Assembly (NCBI RefSeq): GCF_015689195.1
Contig: NZ_CP065044.1
Span: 2,604,001 to 2,668,000 of the forward strand
Length of the DNA stretch: 64,000 bases
Origin: Pectobacterium aroidearum
GTDB taxonomy: Bacteria > Pseudomonadota > Gammaproteobacteria > Enterobacterales > Enterobacteriaceae
Direction of reading: 5' to 3'
Below, one piece after another: positions 1-10,292 of the stretch (the first letter of the stretch is position 1; each line of letters begins with the position of its first letter). The notes under the pieces are model-generated. The model did no database searches. It had not been told where the DNA came from and saw nothing but the letters and a program-made list of their open reading frames with translations. The position numbers and the translations under genes were made by a program.

Positions 1-3000
1 GTGCCATCGGACAACAATTGCCCGCCCTGCTGGTTGACGATGCGGTCTGTCGCGTCCAGTTGCAATGCCGTGGTGCCCTGCACCGTGCCGCCGTTGGTCA
101 CGGTATTCCCCGTCAGTGTGGTAGTCGCGGCTTTGATGTCACCCTGATTGGCCAGCGTCGCCGCCTGCACGTTCAGCGTGCCGTCGCTGCTCAGACGTGC
201 CTGCGAGGCATTGGTAAACTGACGGGAGACCGTCGCGTCAAGCGCGCTATTGCCACGCAACGTACCGTGGTTCGTGAGTTCATCGGCACCCAGCGTCAGG
301 GTGCTGCCCTGTATCTGCCCGCGGTTGGTGATGTCATGCGCCGTCAGTCTCAGGTCGCCACCGCTGACCAGTTGGCTGCCCTGCGCGCCCTGATACGAGC
401 CGCTCAGTTGCAGCGTCCCGCGCTGTACGCCCAGCAGATTGCCCTGCTGCTCAAGGTCACGGGCGGTCAGTTGTAACGCGTCCGACTGCCACAGTCCCTG
501 ATTGCGCAGCACACCGGTGGTCAGTTCGCCCGTGCCGCCGCTGAGCAGTCGCCCCGTCGCCAGGTTATCGACACGGTCGGTGAGATTCAGCGTAAAGCCG
601 CCGATGCCCGTCAGCGTGCCGCCGTTCTCCAGCATCTTGCCGGTTAACGTCACCGTGCCCTGCGAGAACACTTCTCCCTGATTGTTGAGTGCGTCACCGT
701 TGAGCGACAGACGGTTCAGCCCCGCCACCGTGCCGGTATTGCTGAACGATTCACCGTTCAGCGTCAGCGTACCTGCCTGCCATAATCCGGCATTGTCCGC
801 CCGTGTGGCATGCAGTGTCGCGACACCGTTGCTGAGCAGTTGACTGCTTTTATTGCCGACATAGCGCAGCACGTCGAGCAGACGTAGCGCGTCGGTACCC
901 TGAATGCGGCCCTGATTATCTATTTCACCAGACCGCAGTTGCAGGTCATTCGCCTGCAGCGTACCGGCATTGCGCAGCGTGCCGCTGTCGAGGCGGCCTG
1001 CGCCGTTGGTCAGCAGCTCGCCGCCGGCACGGTTAAGCAGTTCATCACGGTTGGTGACTGTCAGGCCATTGCTGCCCAGCACGCGCCCGCTGTTATCCAG
1101 CGTGGTGGTGGTCAGGCTCAGCGTGCCCGCGGCTATCTCACCGCTCTGCGTCAGGCGGTCAGCCGTGATAACAGCCTCGCCGTCGCTCAGCAGACGTGAC
1201 TGGCCATTTCCCTGATAGGTGCCCAGCAAATCAAGCCGCAGCCCGTCCTGTCCGAGCAGCGTGCCGCCGTTTGTCAGGTCGTTTGCGGACAGCGCCAGCG
1301 TGTTCCCCTGCCAGAATCCGTCGTTAATGACAGCACCGGCCTGCGCCAGCAATACCCCATTGGTCAGAATCTGGCCGGTGCTGCCGACCGTCAGGCCGTC
1401 ACGCAGTTCCAGCGTGATACCGCGCTCACCGATAACCGTGCCGGTGTTGCTGAACGTCCCCCCGTTTAGCGCCAGCGCCCGGCTTTCCCAGCGTCCGCTA
1501 TTGTGCAACTGATTGCCGCGCAGCGTCAGCGTGTCGGCAGTATGCAACAGGCCTGCCCCCTGATAGTCGCCATTGAGCGTCAGCGCCCCGTCGGCAATCA
1601 CGTTGCCCGCATTGTTTATCGCACCGCTGTCGAGCGTCACCTTACCCACGCCGGACACGGTACCCTGATTATCGAGCAGGCTGGCGCTCAGCCAGCCGTC
1701 ACCGCCGGAGAGCAGCGTCCCCTGATTCGTGAGCAGGCTGGCCGGATTAGCGCGATCCAGCGTAATGGCTAACCCGTGGTCCCCTTGCATCCGCCCGCGG
1801 TTGGTCAGTTGCTGCGCGTCAAACGTCAGGCGGTCTGCCTGTACGTCGCCGTCGTTTGTCACGCTCGCCGCGCGTAATACCGCGATGCCCTGCGACAGCA
1901 GTGTGCCGCCTTGCTGGTTGCCAAGGTCATTTGTGGTCGTCAGCGACAACCCATTGATACCAAAAATCTGTCCACGGTTAGTCAGGTCAGTGGCCTGCAG
2001 CGTGATATCGCCCGCCTGCCACTGCCCCTGATTGTCGACCCGATCCGCCGTCAGCGTGCTGCTGCCCTGACTCAGCCATTTGCCCTGATTGCGGGCCGTC
2101 CCTGCAATCGCCAGCGTCAGCGCATCCACGCCCAGCATCTTGCCGTGGTTATCCAGCGTCTGCGCGTCCACCCTCAGCGCGCGCGCTTCCAGCGTCCCCT
2201 GCTGGTCGATATCGTTCGCAACGATATCCAGTGTAGTGCTACCGCTGATTAAACCGCGGTTATCCAGTTTATTACGCAGATCCAGTTGCAGATCGTCCGC
2301 GCCCAGCATCTGCCCGTGGTTGAGCACGTCCGCCGCGGTGATACCGATACGCTGACTGGTGAGGTCACCGGTGTTGGTCAGGGTGCCGTCCAGCGTCAGT
2401 TGCAGACTGCGCGTGCCGTTAAACAGTCCGCCGTTGGTCACGTCGCGAGCAGCAATGGCGAGCGCCTGGCTGTTCAGCGCGCTCTGATTATCCAGATGAT
2501 TACCAAGCTCCAGCGTCAGCCCGTTCACGCCCGTCAGGGTGCCGTGGTTGACGACGTCATTGGCCTTGAGCATCAGCGCCGTGCTGCTGATGTCACGGGT
2601 ATTATTCAGCGTTCCGTTCAACCCCAGGGACAGGCTGTCGACGCCGGTGATTGTGCCGCTGTTGGTCAGGTCGTTCGCGTTCAGCGCCAGCGCCGCCCCG
2701 TACAGCGAGCCCTGATTATCAAGGCCATTGCCAACGGTCAGGTCGAGCCGGTCAAGACCGTTGATTTTCCCGCTATTGTCGAGGCTGCCTGCCTGCGCGG
2801 TCAGTTGATAGCTGCTCAGTGCGCCATGATTGGTTAAGGCGTCAGCCAGCGCCAGTTGAAGACCGTCAACGCCAGTGATCTCACCCGCGTTGCTCAGCGT
2901 GCGGGCAGCGATGTCGGCGCTCCTGCTCCACAGCGCCCCCTGATTGGTGACATCACCGTTTGCCAGCGTCATCCTCAGTGACTGGTCGCCTTGAATGTGA

Positions 3001-6000
3001 CCGGTGTTGGTCAGTTGCTGCGCCTCCAGCGTCAGGCTGTCCGCCTGCCATTCGCCGTCATTACTCACCTCAGCCGCGTTCAGCACTGCCAGTCCCCGTG
3101 TGAGCAACTTGCCATTTTGCGTATTGGTCAGACGGTTTTTCGCCGTCAGCGTCAGCGACGACAGTCCCAGCAGTTGCCCGGCATTCCCGACGTCATCGGC
3201 CGTCAGCGACAGTGTGTTGCCCTGCCAGAACCCGTCGTTACTGACATTGCCCGCCTGCGCCAGCAAGGCACCGTTGGTCAGCAGTTGACCCGCACTGCCG
3301 ACCGTCAGGCCGTCACGCAGCTCCAGCGTGATGCCGCGCTCACCGATGACGGTACCGGTGTTGCTGAACGTCCCTCCGTTCAGCGCCAGCGCCCGGCTTT
3401 CCCAGCGTCCGCGGTTGTTCAGTTGATTGCCGCGCAGCGTCAGGGTATCGGCAGTATGCAACAGGCCTGCGCCCTGATAGTCGCCAGTAAGCGTCAGCGC
3501 CCCGTCGGCAATCACGCTGCCCGAATTGTTTATCGCCCCGCTGTCGAGCGTCACCTTACCCACGCCGGACACGGTGCCCTGGTTATCGAGCAGGCTGGCG
3601 CTCAGCCAGCTGTCACCGCCGGAGATCAGCGTGCCCTGATTGGTTAACCGACTGGCCGGATTGGTACGCTCCAGCGTGATGGCCAACCCGTGGTCCCCCT
3701 GAATGCGCCCGCGGTTGGTCAACTGCTGTGCGTCAACCGTCAGGCGATCTGCCTGCGCGTCGCCGTCGTTTGTCACGCTCGCGGCGCGCAGTACCGCGAC
3801 GCCCTGCGACAGCAGTTTCCCGTTTTGCTGATTCGTCAGGCCGTTGGCGGCGCTCAGCGACAACGCGTTAATACCAAAAATCTGTCCACTGTTGACCAGA
3901 TCGCTAGCCTGCAGCGTAATGTCGCCCGCCTGCCACTGGCCGCCGTTATTGTCGACCCGATCCGCCGTCAGTGTGCTGCTGCCCTGACTCAGCCATTTAC
4001 CCTGATTGCGTGCCGTATCCGTAATTGCCAGCGTCAGCGCATCGACACCCAGCATCTTGCCGTGGTTATCCAGCGTCTGCGCCTCCACCTTCAGCGCGCG
4101 CGCTTCCAGCGTCCCCTGCTGGTCGATATGGTTTGCAACGATACCCAATGTAGTGCTGCCGCTGATTAAACCGCGGTTATCCAGCGTATTGCGCAAATCA
4201 ACTTGCAGATCGTCAGAGCCCAGCATCTGCCCGTGGTTCAGTACGTCCGCCGCGGTGATACCGATGCGCTGGCTGGTGAGGTCACCGGTGTTGATCAGGG
4301 TGCCGGCGAGCGTCAGTTGCAGACTGCGCGTGCCATTAAGCAGTCCGCCGTTGGTCACGTCGCGGGCAGTAATCGCGAGCGCCTGGCTGTTCAGCGTTCC
4401 CTGATTGTCGAGGTGGTTACCGAGCAGGAACGTTAACCCGTTCACGCCCGTCAGGGTGCCGTGGTTGACGACATCATTGGCGTTGAGCGTCAGCGCCGTG
4501 CTGCTGATGTCACGGGTATTATTCAGCGTTCCGTTCAGCTCCAGAGACAGACTGTCAATACCGGTAAGCGTGCCGCGGTTGCTCAGGTCGTTCGCATTCA
4601 GCATTACCGCCGCCCCGTACAGCGAGCCCTGATTATCAAGACCGTTGCCAACGGTCAGCTCGAGCCGGTCAAGGCCGTTGATTTTCCCGCTATTGTCCAG
4701 CCTGTCGGCCTGCGCAATCATCTGATAGCTGCTCAGCGCCCCCTGATTGGTTAAGGCGTCATCCAGCGTCAGTTGAAGTCCGTTCACGCCGGTGATCTCA
4801 CCCGCATTGGTCAGCGTGCGGGCGGCAATATCGGCACGCTTGCTCCACAGTGTGCCCTGATTGTCTACATCACCGTTTTCCAGCGTCACCGTCAGCGATG
4901 TATCACCCTGAATATGCCCGCGGTTGTTCAGGGTTTGCGCCTCCAGCGTCAGGCTGTCCGCCTGCCATTCGCCGTCATTGCTCGCCTCAGCCGCGTTCAG
5001 CACTGCCAGTCCCTGCGTGAGCAGCGTGCCGGTTTGCGTATTGGTCAGACGGTTTTTCGCCGTCAGCGACAGCGACGACAGTCCCAGCAGTTGCCCGGCA
5101 TTCTGGACGTCATCGCCCGTCAGCGTCAGCGTCTTCGCCTGCACCTGGCCTGTGTTCTCCAGCTGTCTGGCGGTCAGCGTGCTGTCGCCCTGACTCAGCC
5201 ACTTCCCGCTGTTGCGGGCCGTGGTGTTAATCGCCAGCGTCAGCGCATCCACGCCCAGCATCGTGCCCTGGTTGTCCAGAGTGTTCGCCTGCACCTGCAG
5301 CCGGCGGCTTTCCAGTGAACCCGACTGTTCGACCTGATCCGCCTCCAGCTGTACCTGCTGGCTGCCGCTAATCAGACCGCTGTTGTGCACCGTCTCCTGC
5401 AGCGTCAGATGCAGGTCGTCACCGGAGAGTTCCCCCTGATTGAACAGGCCGGTCGCCGACAGCCCCAGCGTCGCCCCGTAGAGCTCGCCCTGATTGGTCA
5501 GGCGCTCAGCAAGGGTTAGCTGCAGTGCGTTAACCCCGGCAATTTCGCCGCCGTTAAACAGGGTATCGGCCGTGATGTCCGTCCGCTGCCCCAGCAGCGA
5601 GCCCTGATTCTCCAGCGTGAGCCCCTGTAACTGAATGGCATTCGCCTGCCAGCGCCCGCGGTTGGTGAGCGTGGTACCGGACCAGTCCAGCCGCCCGTCG
5701 GTCTGCAGCGCCCCGCTGCCCTGATAATCCCCCGTCAGCGACAGGGATGTCAGGGCGACCACGGCACCGTCATTCTGGATCGTGTTGCCGGTCAGGGTTG
5801 CCGTGCCGTTACCGGAAAGTGAGCCCTGATTGACGATCTGCGTGGCCTGCAGCTGCAGGTCACCACCCGACACCAGCGTACCCCGGTTGTCCAGTACACC
5901 GTCTGTTGCTCCGTCGCTCTGGCGTGAAGATGAGGCGTTGAGTTGCTGAATATCTGCCGCCAGCGACAGCGCCATCGGCAGGAATGAACGTTGACGCGCG

Positions 6001-9000
6001 GCACTTACGGGCGCAACGGTGACGCTAAGTTCACGATCGGCCTGCACCCGCCCTGTATTGTTGAAACGTTCGGCCTGCAGCGTCAGGTTATCCGCCAGCC
6101 ACTCGCCGTGGTTCGCCGCCTGAGCGGCCTGTAACACTGCCGCGCCCTGCGTCAGCAGTTTGCCGCGTTGTTGGTTGGTCAGCCCGCCCTGTGCCGTTAC
6201 CGACAGCGCCTGAATACCGAGCAGTTGCCCCGCATTGGTCACGTCATCCACTTCCAGCGTGAGGTTTTCGGCCTGCATCAGCCCGCTATTGTTTATCTGC
6301 TGTGCCGTTACTACGCCCGTTTTCTGGGTCAGGAGATTGCCGTCATTGGAAAAATTACCGGCAATCGACAGCGTCAGCGCATCCACACCCAGGATCTTGC
6401 CCTGATTGACCAGCGAGGCGGCGTCCAGCGTAACGCTTTTCCCTTCCAGCGTGCCGCCCTGCTTGACGTCACCGGCTGTCACCGCCACAGACTGGCTGCC
6501 GCTGATGACGCCCGCGTTATCCAGCAGCCCGGTGGTGTTCAGTTGCAGGGTATTGATGCCCTGCATGTCGCCACGGTTGTTCGCGCCCGCCGCCGTAACA
6601 GACAGGTTGTTGCTGCGCAGTTCGCCGCCGTTATCCAGACCGCCCGATAACACGATCCCCAACGAATCGGTGCCCACAACGCCGCCGAGGTTCGTCAGAC
6701 GGTTCGCCGTTATCGTCACGTCATTACCCAGCACCGTGCCCTGATTGGTAAAGTGCTTCCCTTGCAGGGACAGCGCCCGGCTTTCCCAGTGTCCGCCGTT
6801 AACCAGCGTGTCGCCGTGCAGCGCCAATGTACCCGCCGTATTCAGCAGGCCACGTCCCTGATAGTCGCCGCGCAGCGACAGTCCTGTCGCCGCCACCAGA
6901 CGGCCGTCGTTCATCAGCGACAGGCCCGTCAGTGTCGCGTGGCCCCGGCTGGACAGCGTGCCCGGATTCTCCATCAGGCGCGCGAACAGCGTGGCGTCAC
7001 CGCCCGTGGTCAGCGTGCCGCGGTTGATTAACCTCCCTGTGCCATCGGTCGTTGGCAGCGTCAGGGACAAGGCGTCATCGCCCTGGATCTGGCCGTCATT
7101 GGTGAGATTATTTGCCGTCAGCGTCAGGGTTTTCGCCTGCCAGTCTCCGGCATTCACCACCTCCGCCGCGGTGAGCACCGCCGCGCCCTGAGACAGCAGT
7201 TTTCCCGCCTGCTGGTTGGTGAGCCGATTGGCCGCCGTCAGCGCCAGTGAGGACACACCAAAGATTTTCCCCGCGTTATCCAGTTCATCCACCTGCAGCG
7301 CGACGTTTTTCGCCTGCAACGTGCCCTGATTATCGAACCGTTTAGCCCTGGTGCTGCTGTCACCGTCACTCAGCAGTGTTCCCTGATTAGACAGGTTGCC
7401 GGTTATCGCCAGCGTCAGCGCGTCGGTGCCCCGCAGCGTACCCTGATTGTCGAGCTGCGCGGCATCCACACGAAGCTGGTTACCCTGCAGCGTGCCGGTA
7501 TTATCCAGACCGTCGGTGATGGACAGCGTCAGTGCATCGGTACCGTGAAGCGTGCCCTGATTGGTCAGCTGTGCGGCCTCCGCATGAAGCTGATTGCCCT
7601 GCAGCGTGCCGGTGTTAGTCAGGTTGCCGTTCAGGAAGAGCGACAGGTTAGTGATACCGCTAATCGTGCCACGGTTGTCGAGAGACGCCCCCTCCGCCGT
7701 CAGGGTTAGCGCCTGCAGCGTGCCCCGGTTTTCGGACTTTGCCGCCTGAAGACGCAGCGACTCTCCGCTGAGCCAGTCGCCACTATTGGTAAAGGTATCA
7801 GTGACGGTCAGGTTCACCGCGCCCCGCGCCTGTGCCTGTCCGCTGCTTGTAAGAGTATTGGCCTGAAGGGTCAGAGCATTTCCCTGCAACGCCCCGGCCT
7901 GGCTGACGACATCGCTGTGAATGGTCCAGTTGCCCGCCGTCAACAGGTTGCCGCGGTTGTCCAGATGAGTGGCCGAAATCTGTCCGTCGCCGGTAAGACT
8001 GGTTTTGCCCGTATTCAGCCAGCGTTCGGCATTTAGCAGGAACTGCTGCGCCTGAATCGCGCCATCGGTCTCGGCCTGTCCGGCGTTCACCGTCAGGTCC
8101 GTGCCGGCCAGCAGCGTGCCGCTCGCGGATTGCGTCAGCGCACGCGTGGCCTCAAGCTGCAGTGCGTTGTCGGCCTGCAGCGTCCCCTGATTGGCAAGTG
8201 TGCCGGTGCGCAACTGTAAATCAGGCGCGGTGAACGTGCCGTCATTGCTGAGACGGTCGGCGGTCACCTGCAGGGTGTTGCCGGCCTGCATCAGGCCACG
8301 GTTATCCAGCGTGTCACCCAGCGTCAGTGCCAGTTTTTCACCCGCACTGAGCGTGCCGCGGTTCACCAGACTGCCGCCGTGCAGCGCCAGCATCTGCCGC
8401 GCATTGATAGTGCCGTGGTTTTCTGTTGTCTGGCTGGTCAGGTCGAGAGTGTTCGCGGTCACCTCGCCCTGACTGGTCAACTGGTTAGCCTGCGCACTCA
8501 GCGTCGCGGCCTGCAGTGTGCCGCCGTTGGTGATGGTGTCAGCCAGCAAAAACAGCTGATTATCCGTCAGGATGTTACCCTGATTGTTCAGTACCGTTTG
8601 CAGCTCAAGCGTCACGTCATGGCGGGCGCTGAGTAACCCGCTGTTGTCCAGACGCTGTGCGTTAACCGCCAACCGCTCGGCCGCCGCCAGCGTGCCGCGG
8701 TTCGTCATGTCACCGCCGCTGAACGTCAGCCCCTGCCGCGCGGCGATATCGCCCCGGTTATCCAGCGCATCCAGCGTCAGCGTGAGGGTTTTCCCTGCCA
8801 GTGTGCCGCGCTGTACCAGACGTCCGCCGTCAACGGTGAGCACATTACCGGCGGTCAGGTTTCCCTGCCAGTCGCCCTGCTGCGCCACACGCACCGTGGC
8901 GTTGTTTTTCGCCTGAAGCTGCGCGCTGCCGGCACCGGTAAGGGTCTTCGCCGCCAGTCGCACGTTTTCAGCGCCCGCACTCCCCGCCAGCGACACCGCG

Positions 9001-10235
9001 TCGCCGCGTATATCAAGCACCGACTCCGCCTTGATACCACTTGCCGCATCCTGCTGCAGCGACTGGCCCGCGTTGACCGTCACCTTGCCGGCGGCAAGCT
9101 GGGTGGCACCAAGCGTGACAGCGTCACCGATAAGGGATAATTGATTGGCGGGTTTGACGGTGCCCTGCGCATCGACACCCGCGCTGATGACGCTGTTTTG
9201 CGCCTTCAGCCCACCACCCGATGACAGCGCGATGTCTTGTCCGGCACGCAGCGTGGCGTCCTGCAGTGTGATGTCCTGTTTGGCATTCAGCGTCAGCGCG
9301 TCACCCGCCTGCTGCTTGCCCCGCAGCGCCAGCGCGTCCGCGTCGGCCTGAATATTCCCCTGTGCCACCGTATCGCCGAGGCTGAGTTTACCGTTGGCCG
9401 ACAGCGTAATATCCCCGCTGCGCGCACTGAGATTGCCGACGTTGACGCCCACGCCCTTATCGCTGGAAACCAGCCTGATGCGGTTGGTGTACATCCCGCC
9501 CAGTGCGCCCGTATCCAGTGCGACCTTCACACCGCTGTCTGCTGCCTGCGCCGTCACCTTGCCCGTTGCGTCAACCTGATTGGTACCCAGCACAATCTGG
9601 GTATCGTTGGCATTCAGCCCGGCATTAATCTGCGCAGTGCGGGCAATCAGGCTGAGGTAGTCACTCTTGCTCGCATCCAGCCCCTGCCCGGTCAGCGTGA
9701 TATCACCACGCTTCACGTCGATATGTTGTAGGTTCCCCTGCGCATCCAGCTGCGGTTTGCCGGTGGTCAGCGTCACCTGCGGAGTATTGATAAAGCCGCA
9801 GCCGTCGCAGGTAATGCCGTTGGGGTTGGCCACGATGACGCTGGCCTGTTTGCCGCCCACTTCCAGATACCCCGCCAGCGTACTGCGGTTGGTCGACACC
9901 ACTTCGTTGATAATGGCATCGGCGGCCTTGCCTTTCAGGTTCGGGTTGTTCTGGATCAGCCCGCCAAGCTGGGTGGGATTGAGCTGCGCCGTGCCGTTAT
10001 TCAGGATCAAACCGGGTTTATCAACGTTAAAATCCTGATACTGGTTGTGGGAAATTCCCGCACTGTTTGGCGTGGCGATATTGATGACCGGGACGCCGTT
10101 ACCGGCCTGATCCAGCGCGGTGTTGCCCGTCGCGACCTGCACGCCCGCGGCCATGGCCGGCAGCAGCGGCTGAAACGCAATCAGGTGGATCAGCGTGTAC
10201 GCCAGCAGGCGCTGTGTGGTTTTTACTGGTTTCAT
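1..10235 (-). CDS. hecA: HecA-like filamentous haemagglutinin/adhesin (TpsA), C-terminal end outside window
   Basis: A giant secreted beta-helical adhesin of two-partner secretion. The reading frame is open from the ATG at 10235 to the window edge, about 3411 codons, so the C-terminus is not seen. Residues 1-29 look like a signal peptide (cleavage near AMA-A). The TPS secretion domain follows, with the NPNL motif near residue 97 and NPNGI near residue 137. The rest is a monotonous series of roughly 20-residue repeats of the type L-x-N-x-G-x-L, typical of right-handed beta helices. hecB lies 57 nt upstream on the same strand, so the two are probably one operon. In Erwinia chrysanthemi, HecA contributes to attachment and virulence (established). 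The region around residues 1700-2980 is a tandem duplication. Long plus-strand open frames here are shadows of the repeats. Confidence 0.93.
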   Translation of the reverse strand, partial: MKPVKTTQRLLAYTLIHLIAFQPLLPAMAAGVQVATGNTALDQAGNGVPVINIATPNSAGISHNQYQDFNVDKPGLILNNGTAQLNPTQLGGLIQNNPNLKGKAADAIINEVVSTNRSTLAGYLEVGGKQASVIVANPNGITCDGCGFINTPQVTLTTGKPQLDAQGNLQHIDVKRGDITLTGQGLDASKSDYLSLIARTAQINAGLNANDTQIVLGTNQVDATGKVTAQAADSGVKVALDTGALGGMYTNRIRLVSSDKGVGVNVGNLSARSGDITLSANGKLSLGDTVAQGNIQADADALALRGKQQAGDALTLNAKQDITLQDATLRAGQDIALSSGGGLKAQNSVISAGVDAQGTVKPANQLSLIGDAVTLGATQLAAGKVTVNAGQSLQQDAASGIKAESVLDIRGDAVSLAGSAGAENVRLAAKTLTGAGSAQLQAKNNATVRVAQQGDWQGNLTAGNVLTVDGGRLVQRGTLAGKTLTLTLDALDNRGDIAARQGLTFSGGDMTNRGTLAAAERLAVNAQRLDNSGLLSARHDVTLELQTVLNNQGNILTDNQLFLLADTITNGGTLQAATLSAQANQLTSQGEVTANTLDLTSQTTENHGTINARQMLALHGGSLVNRGTLSAGEKLALTLGDTLDNRGLMQAGNTLQVTADRLSNDGTFTAPDLQLRTGTLANQGTLQADNALQLEATRALTQSASGTLLAGTDLTVNAGQAETDGAIQAQQFLLNAERWLNTGKTSLTGDGQISATHLDNRGNLLTAGNWTIHSDVVSQAGALQGNALTLQANTLTSSGQAQARGAVNLTVTDTFTNSGDWLSGESLRLQAAKSENRGTLQALTLTAEGASLDNRGTISGITNLSLFLNGNLTNTGTLQGNQLHAEAAQLTNQGTLHGTDALTLSITDGLDNTGTLQGNQLRVDAAQLDNQGTLRGTDALTLAITGNLSNQGTLLSDGDSSTRAKRFDNQGTLQAKNVALQVDELDNAGKIFGVSSLALTAANRLTNQQAGKLLSQGAAVLTAAEVVNAGDWQAKTLTLTANNLTNDGQIQGDDALSLTLPTTDGTGRLINRGTLTTGGDATLFARLMENPGTLSSRGHATLTGLSLMNDGRLVAATGLSLRGDYQGRGLLNTAGTLALHGDTLVNGGHWESRALSLQGKHFTNQGTVLGNDVTITANRLTNLGGVVGTDSLGIVLSGGLDNGGELRSNNLSVTAAGANNRGDMQGINTLQLNTTGLLDNAGVISGSQSVAVTAGDVKQGGTLEGKSVTLDAASLVNQGKILGVDALTLSIAGNFSNDGNLLTQKTGVVTAQQINNSGLMQAENLTLEVDDVTNAGQLLGIQALSVTAQGGLTNQQRGKLLTQGAAVLQAAQAANHGEWLADNLTLQAERFNNTGRVQADRELSVTVAPVSAARQRSFLPMALSLAADIQQLNASSSRQSDGATDGVLDNRGTLVSGGDLQLQATQIVNQGSLSGNGTATLTGNTIQNDGAVVALTSLSLTGDYQGSGALQTDGRLDWSGTTLTNRGRWQANAIQLQGLTLENQGSLLGQRTDITADTLFNGGEIAGVNALQLTLAERLTNQGELYGATLGLSATGLFNQGELSGDDLHLTLQETVHNSGLISGSQQVQLEADQVEQSGSLESRRLQVQANTLDNQGTMLGVDALTLAINTTARNSGKWLSQGDSTLTARQLENTGQVQAKTLTLTGDDVQNAGQLLGLSSLSLTAKNRLTNTQTGTLLTQGLAVLNAAEASNDGEWQADSLTLEAQTLNNRGHIQGDTSLTVTLENGDVDNQGTLWSKRADIAARTLTNAGEITGVNGLQLTLDDALTNQGALSSYQMIAQADRLDNSGKINGLDRLELTVGNGLDNQGSLYGAAVMLNANDLSNRGTLTGIDSLSLELNGTLNNTRDISSTALTLNANDVVNHGTLTGVNGLTFLLGNHLDNQGTLNSQALAITARDVTNGGLLNGTRSLQLTLAGTLINTGDLTSQRIGITAADVLNHGQMLGSDDLQVDLRNTLDNRGLISGSTTLGIVANHIDQQGTLEARALKVEAQTLDNHGKMLGVDALTLAITDTARNQGKWLSQGSSTLTADRVDNNGGQWQAGDITLQASDLVNSGQIFGINALSLSAANGLTNQQNGKLLSQGVAVLRAASVTNDGDAQADRLTVDAQQLTNRGRIQGDHGLAITLERTNPASRLTNQGTLISGGDSWLSASLLDNQGTVSGVGKVTLDSGAINNSGSVIADGALTLTGDYQGAGLLHTADTLTLRGNQLNNRGRWESRALALNGGTFSNTGTVIGERGITLELRDGLTVGSAGQLLTNGALLAQAGNVSNDGFWQGNTLSLTADDVGNAGQLLGLSSLTLTAKNRLTNTQNGKLLTRGLAVLNAAEVSNDGEWQADSLTLEAQQLTNTGHIQGDQSLRMTLANGDVTNQGALWSRSADIAARTLSNAGEITGVDGLQLALADALTNHGALSSYQLTAQAGSLDNSGKINGLDRLDLTVGNGLDNQGSLYGAALALNANDLTNSGTITGVDSLSLGLNGTLNNTRDISSTALMLKANDVVNHGTLTGVNGLTLELGNHLDNQSALNSQALAIAARDVTNGGLFNGTRSLQLTLDGTLTNTGDLTSQRIGITAADVLNHGQMLGADDLQLDLRNKLDNRGLISGSTTLDIVANDIDQQGTLEARALRVDAQTLDNHGKMLGVDALTLAIAGTARNQGKWLSQGSSTLTADRVDNQGQWQAGDITLQATDLTNRGQIFGINGLSLTTTNDLGNQQGGTLLSQGIAVLRAASVTNDGDVQADRLTFDAQQLTNRGRMQGDHGLAITLDRANPASLLTNQGTLLSGGDGWLSASLLDNQGTVSGVGKVTLDSGAINNAGNVIADGALTLNGDYQGAGLLHTADTLTLRGNQLHNSGRWESRALALNGGTFSNTGTVIGERGITLELRDGLTVGSTGQILTNGVLLAQAGAVINDGFWQGNTLALSANDLTNGGTLLGQDGLRLDLLGTYQGNGQSRLLSDGEAVITADRLTQSGEIAAGTLSLTTTTLDNSGRVLGSNGLTVTNRDELLNRAGGELLTNGAGRLDSGTLRNAGTLQANDLQLRSGEIDNQGRIQGTDALRLLDVLRYVGNKSSQLLSNGVATLHATRADNAGLWQAGTLTLNGESFSNTGTVAGLNRLSLNGDALNNQGEVFSQGTVTLTGKMLENGGTLTGIGGFTLNLTDRVDNLATGRLLSGGTGELTTGVLRNQGLWQSDALQLTARDLEQQGNLLGVQRGTLQLSGSYQGAQGSQLVSGGDLRLTAHDITNRGQIQGSTLTLGADELTNHGTLRGNSALDATVSRQFTNASQARLSSDGTLNVQAATLANQGDIKAATTTLTGNTVTNGGTVQGTTALQLDATDRIVNQQGGQLLSDG
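1250..3165 (-). repeat. Long tandem repeat inside hecA, C-terminal-side copy
   Basis: This stretch repeats the sequence lying 1914-1917 bases further right (about 3166-5115), in frame, with scattered substitutions and one extra codon in the other copy. Anchors are 1511 versus 3425, 2044 versus 3961, and 2464 versus 4381. It encodes about 638 residues of adhesin repeats. Boundaries are approximate. Confidence 0.85.
3166..5115 (-). repeat. Long tandem repeat inside hecA, N-terminal-side copy
   Basis: This is the partner of the 1250-3165 copy, offset by 1914-1917 bases. The same order of sub-motifs is kept through its full length. A weaker, shorter match continues after about 5170, which resembles 2056 and 3973 and suggests an older partial copy. 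The unit length is a multiple of three, so copies can be gained or lost without a frameshift. Confidence 0.85.
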
Positions 10236-10292
10236 CCCTGATCCCCGGTCTTAACGATGCACAATTAGCAAAGAAAAATTAACAACGAATAA

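Noticed and set aside
1250-5115. Regularly spaced repeats resembling a CRISPR array
   Set aside because: Repeat units are in frame, vary in sequence, encode the adhesin pattern, and there are no unique spacers and no cas genes.
18-6650. Many long plus-strand open frames across the hecA region, rich in Arg, Gln and Ala
   Set aside because: They are antisense shadows of the repetitive adhesin frame, which is open through the whole stretch; they have no ribosome sites and repeat with the hecA repeats.
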